Assembly: GCA_947652605.1 (NCBI GenBank)
Contig: CANTFG010000073.1
Span: 62,001-126,000 of the forward strand
From: Elmis aenea
Lineage: Eukaryota > Arthropoda > Insecta > Coleoptera > Elmidae
DNA length: 64,000 bases
Direction: 5' to 3'
Made by a program: the position numbers and the translations under genes. Position 1 is the stretch's first letter. Every line of letters begins with the position of its first letter. The notes beneath the pieces were generated by a model. The model was not told the origin of the DNA. It ran no database searches and worked only from the letters and a program-made list of their open reading frames with translations. Below, one piece after another: positions 61,035 to 64,000 of this stretch.

Positions 61035-64000
61035 CTACAGCAAATGGCTTCAAACTTCGTATACACATTAGTTATGAGCGATTTAAGGATTATTAGCCCC
61101 TAAATACGATTTTTAATTTTTCGCGAAAAATGGGAAAAGTACAAAGGCTATAGTCTTTGCACTTTTTTCGACAAAAAAATCGATTTTCTTAAAACTACAG
61201 CAAATGGCTTTAAACTTCTTATACAAGTTAGTTATGAGCGAATTAAGGATTATTAGCCCCTAAATATGATTTTTAATTTTTCGCGAAAAATGGGAAAAGT
61301 ACAAAGGCTATAGTCTGCACTTTTTTCGACAAAAAAATCGATTTTCTTAAAACTACAGCAAATGGCTTCAAACTTCTTATACACGTTGGTTATGAGCGAA
61401 TTAAGGATTATTAGCCCCTAAATACGATTTTTAATTTTTCGCGAAAAATGGGAAAAGTACAAAGGCTATAGTCTTTGCACTTTTTTCGACAAAAAAATCG
61501 ATTTTTTTAAAACTATAGCAAATGGCTTCAAACTTCTTAAACACGTTAGTTACGAGCAAGTTAAGGATTATTAGCCCCTAAATACGATTTTTAATTTTTC
61601 GCGAAAAATGGGAAAAGTACAAAGGCTATAGTCTTTGCACTTTTTTCGACAAAAAAATCGATTTTCTTAAAACTACAGCAAATGGCTTTAAACTTCTTAT
61701 ACAAGTTAGTTATGAGCGAATTAAGGATTATTAGCCCCTAAATACGATTTTTAATTTTTCGCGAAAAATGGGAAAAGTACAAAGGCTATAGTCTGCACTT
61801 TTTTCGACAAAAAAATCGATTTTCTTAAAACTACAGCAAATGGCTTCAAACTTCTTATAAAAGTTAGTTATGAGCGAATTAAGGATTATTAGCCCCTAAA
61901 TAAGATTTTTAATTTTTCGCGAAAAATGGGAAAAGTACAAAGGCAGTCTTTGCACTTTTTTCGACAAAAAAATCGATTTTCTTAAAACTACAGCAAATGG
62001 CTTTAAACTTCGTACACACATTAGTTACGAGCGATTTAAGGATTATTAGCCCCTAAATACGATTTTTAATTTTTCGTGAAAAATGGGAAAAGTACAAAGG
62101 CTATAGTCTTTGCACTTTTTTCGACAAAAAAAATCGATTTTCTTAAAACTACAGCAAATGGCTTCAAACTTCTTATACACATTAGTTATGAGCGAATTAA
62201 GGATTATTAGCCCCTAAATACGATTTTTAATTTTTCGTGAAAAATGGGAAAAGTACAAAGGCTATAGTCTTTGCACTTTTTTCGACAAAAAAATCGATTT
62301 TTTTAAAACTATAGCAAATGGCTTCAAACTTCTTAAACACGTTAGTTACGAGCAAGTTAAGGATTATTAGCCCCTAAATACGATTTTTAATTTTTCGCGA
62401 AAAATGGGAAAAGTACAAAGGCTATAGTCTGCACTTTTTTCGACAAAAAAATCGATTTTCTTAAAACTACAGCAAATGGCTTCAAACTTCTTATACACGT
62501 TGGTTATGAGCGAATTAAGGATTATTAGCCCCTAAATACGATTTTTAATTTTTCGTGAAAAATGGGAAAAGTACAAAGGCTATAGTCTTTGCACTTTTTT
62601 CGACAAAAAAATCGATTTTTTTAAAACTATAGCAAATGGCTTCAAACTTCTTAAACACGTTAGTTACGAGCAAGTTAAGGATTATTAGCCCCTAAATACG
62701 ATTTTTAATTTTTCGCGAAAAATGGGAAAAGTACAAAGGCTATAGTCTTTGCACTTTTTTCGACAAAAAAATCGATTTTCTTAAAACTACAGCAAATGGC
62801 TTTAAACTTCTTATACAAGTTAGTTATGAGCGAATTAAGGATTATTAGCCCCTAAATACGATTTTTAATTTTTCGCGAAAAATGGGAAAAGTACAAAGGC
62901 TATAGTCTGCACTTTTTTCGACAAAAAAATCGATTTTCTTAAAACTACAGCAAATGGCTTCAAACTTCTTATAAAAGTTAGTTATGAGCGAATTAAGGAT
63001 TATTAGCCCCTAAATAAGATTTTTAATTTTTCGCGAAAAATGGGAAAAGTACAAAGGCAGTCTTTGCACTTTTTTCGACAAAAAAATCGATTTTCTTAAA
63101 ACTACAGCAAATGGCTTTAAACTTCGTACACACATTAGTTACGAGCGATTTAAGGATTATTAGCCCCTAAATACGATTTTTAATTTTTCGTGAAAAATGG
63201 GAAAAGTACAAAGGCTATAGTCTGCACTTTTTTCGACAAAAAAATCGATTTTTTTAAAACTATAGCAAATGGCTTCAAACTTCTTAAACACGTTAGTTAC
63301 GAGCAAGTTAAGGATTATTAGCGATTTTTAATTTTTCGCGAAAAAATGGGAAAAGTACAAAGGCTATATATAGTCTTTGCACTTTTTTTCGACAAAAAAA
63401 TCGATTTTCTTAAAACTACAGCAAATGGCTTCAAACTTCTTATACACATTAGTTATGAGCGAATTAAGGATTATTAGCCCCTAAATACGATTTTTAATTT
63501 TTCGCGAAAAAATGGAAAAGTACAAAGGCTATATATAGTCTTTGCACTTTTTTCGACAAAAAAATCGATTTTCTTAAAACTACAGCAAATGGCTTCAAAC
63601 TTCTTATACACATTAGTTATGAGCGAATTAAGGATTATTAGCCCCTAAATACGATTTTTAATTTTTCGTGAAAAATGGGAAAAGTACAAAGGCTATAGTC
63701 TTTGCACTTTTTTCGACAAAAAAATCGATTTTTTTAAAAACTATAGCAAATGGCTTCAAACTTCTTAAACACGTTAGTTACGAGCAAGTTAAGGATTATT
63801 AGCCCCTAAATACGATTTTTAATTTTTCGCGAAAAATGGGAAAAGTACAAAGGCTATAGTCTTTGCACTTTTTTCGACAAAAAAATCGATTTTTTTAAAA
63901 CTATAGCAAATGGCTTCAAACTTCTTAAACACGTTAGTTATGAGCAATTTAAGGATTATTAGCCCCTAAATACGACTTTTAATTTTTCGCGAAAAATGGG
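61035..64000 (-). repeat. sat160 array (R4), variant distal end
   Basis: It follows R3 until 63322. There a 10-bp deletion (ttagcgattttt in place of the usual stretch containing cccctaaata) is followed by monomers with cgcgaaaaaatgg and ggctatatatagtc that do not match the R1 to R3 order. The final bases resemble the terminal monomer type (gagcaatttaagg, tacgactttt), so a 9-bp array probably follows just past the window. Confidence 0.92.

Larger units (their letters stand above)
50817..64000 (+). repeat. HOR unit R4 (at least 13.2 kb, runs off the window)
   Basis: All seven modules are present. The terminal sat160 array follows R1 to R3 for about 2.29 kb, then changes monomer order from 63323 onward, so its end differs from the other units and its true length is unknown. 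Confidence 0.88.

Noticed and set aside
55734..61103. Open frame of 1,789 codons (Leu/His-rich), with similar frames of 1,781, 1,440 and 1,407 codons in the other CT arrays
   Set aside because: The unit is 12 bp, so frames persist. In the CTC-CTT-CAT-CTC frame no codon is one substitution from a stop, so the frame survives mutation without selection. It starts with GTG inside sat322 and ends inside sat160, and two other forward frames are also largely open.

Overview
This window contains no protein gene, rRNA or tRNA that I can support. It is a 64-kb block of composite satellite DNA. Six tandem-repeat or module families recur in one fixed order, forming a higher-order repeat (HOR) of about 9 to 15 kb. 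The scale, homogenisation, nested periodicities and absence of genes point to eukaryotic heterochromatin (pericentromeric, subtelomeric or a satellite-rich chromosome). The taxon cannot be read from the sequence. CpG is not depleted in the GC-richer modules, and the AT-rich family looks like arthropod satellites, but that is a weak impression and not an identification.

The modules, in the order read on the + strand right of position 15,302, are: (1) a 9-bp array with unit ccctcggac; (2) a ~36-bp minisatellite ('min36') built on ccgtcattgcaacggagaa; (3) a ~433-bp hairpin-rich module ('module A') carrying many short stems closed by C(UNCG)G-type loops; (4) a ~354-bp GC-rich segment ('div354') that looks like a diverged neighbour of the next family; (5) a 322-bp satellite ('sat322') with a 518-bp variant; (6) a 12-bp CT-rich array (unit ctccttcatctc, 4.1 to 5.3 kb); (7) an AT-rich ~160-bp satellite ('sat160', about 3 kb). 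Four such units follow head to tail: R1 15535-26704, R2 26705-36060, R3 36061-50816 and R4 50817 to beyond the window end. R2 lacks module A and div354.

Left of 15,301 everything runs in the opposite direction: a partial unit L0 (1-1545), a complete inverted unit L1 (1546-10285), and a 5-kb sat160 tract (10286-15301) that ends at the switch. The switch is a 132-bp inverted repeat whose centre falls inside a 16-bp palindrome present in most sat160 monomers. The arms are grossly unequal (5.0 kb of sat160 on the left, 0.23 kb on the right), so a simple fold-back sequencing artefact is not the obvious explanation.

The long open frames here (up to about 1,790 codons in the CT arrays) are by-products of unit lengths divisible by three and of codons that cannot mutate to a stop in one step. 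The most interesting candidate for function is module A. On one strand only it folds into a chain of small hairpins, including a 14-position stem held by two G-U pairs, which is what one would expect if that strand is or was an RNA. Its style recalls the GC-hairpin elements of some organelle genomes, but its origin is unproven.
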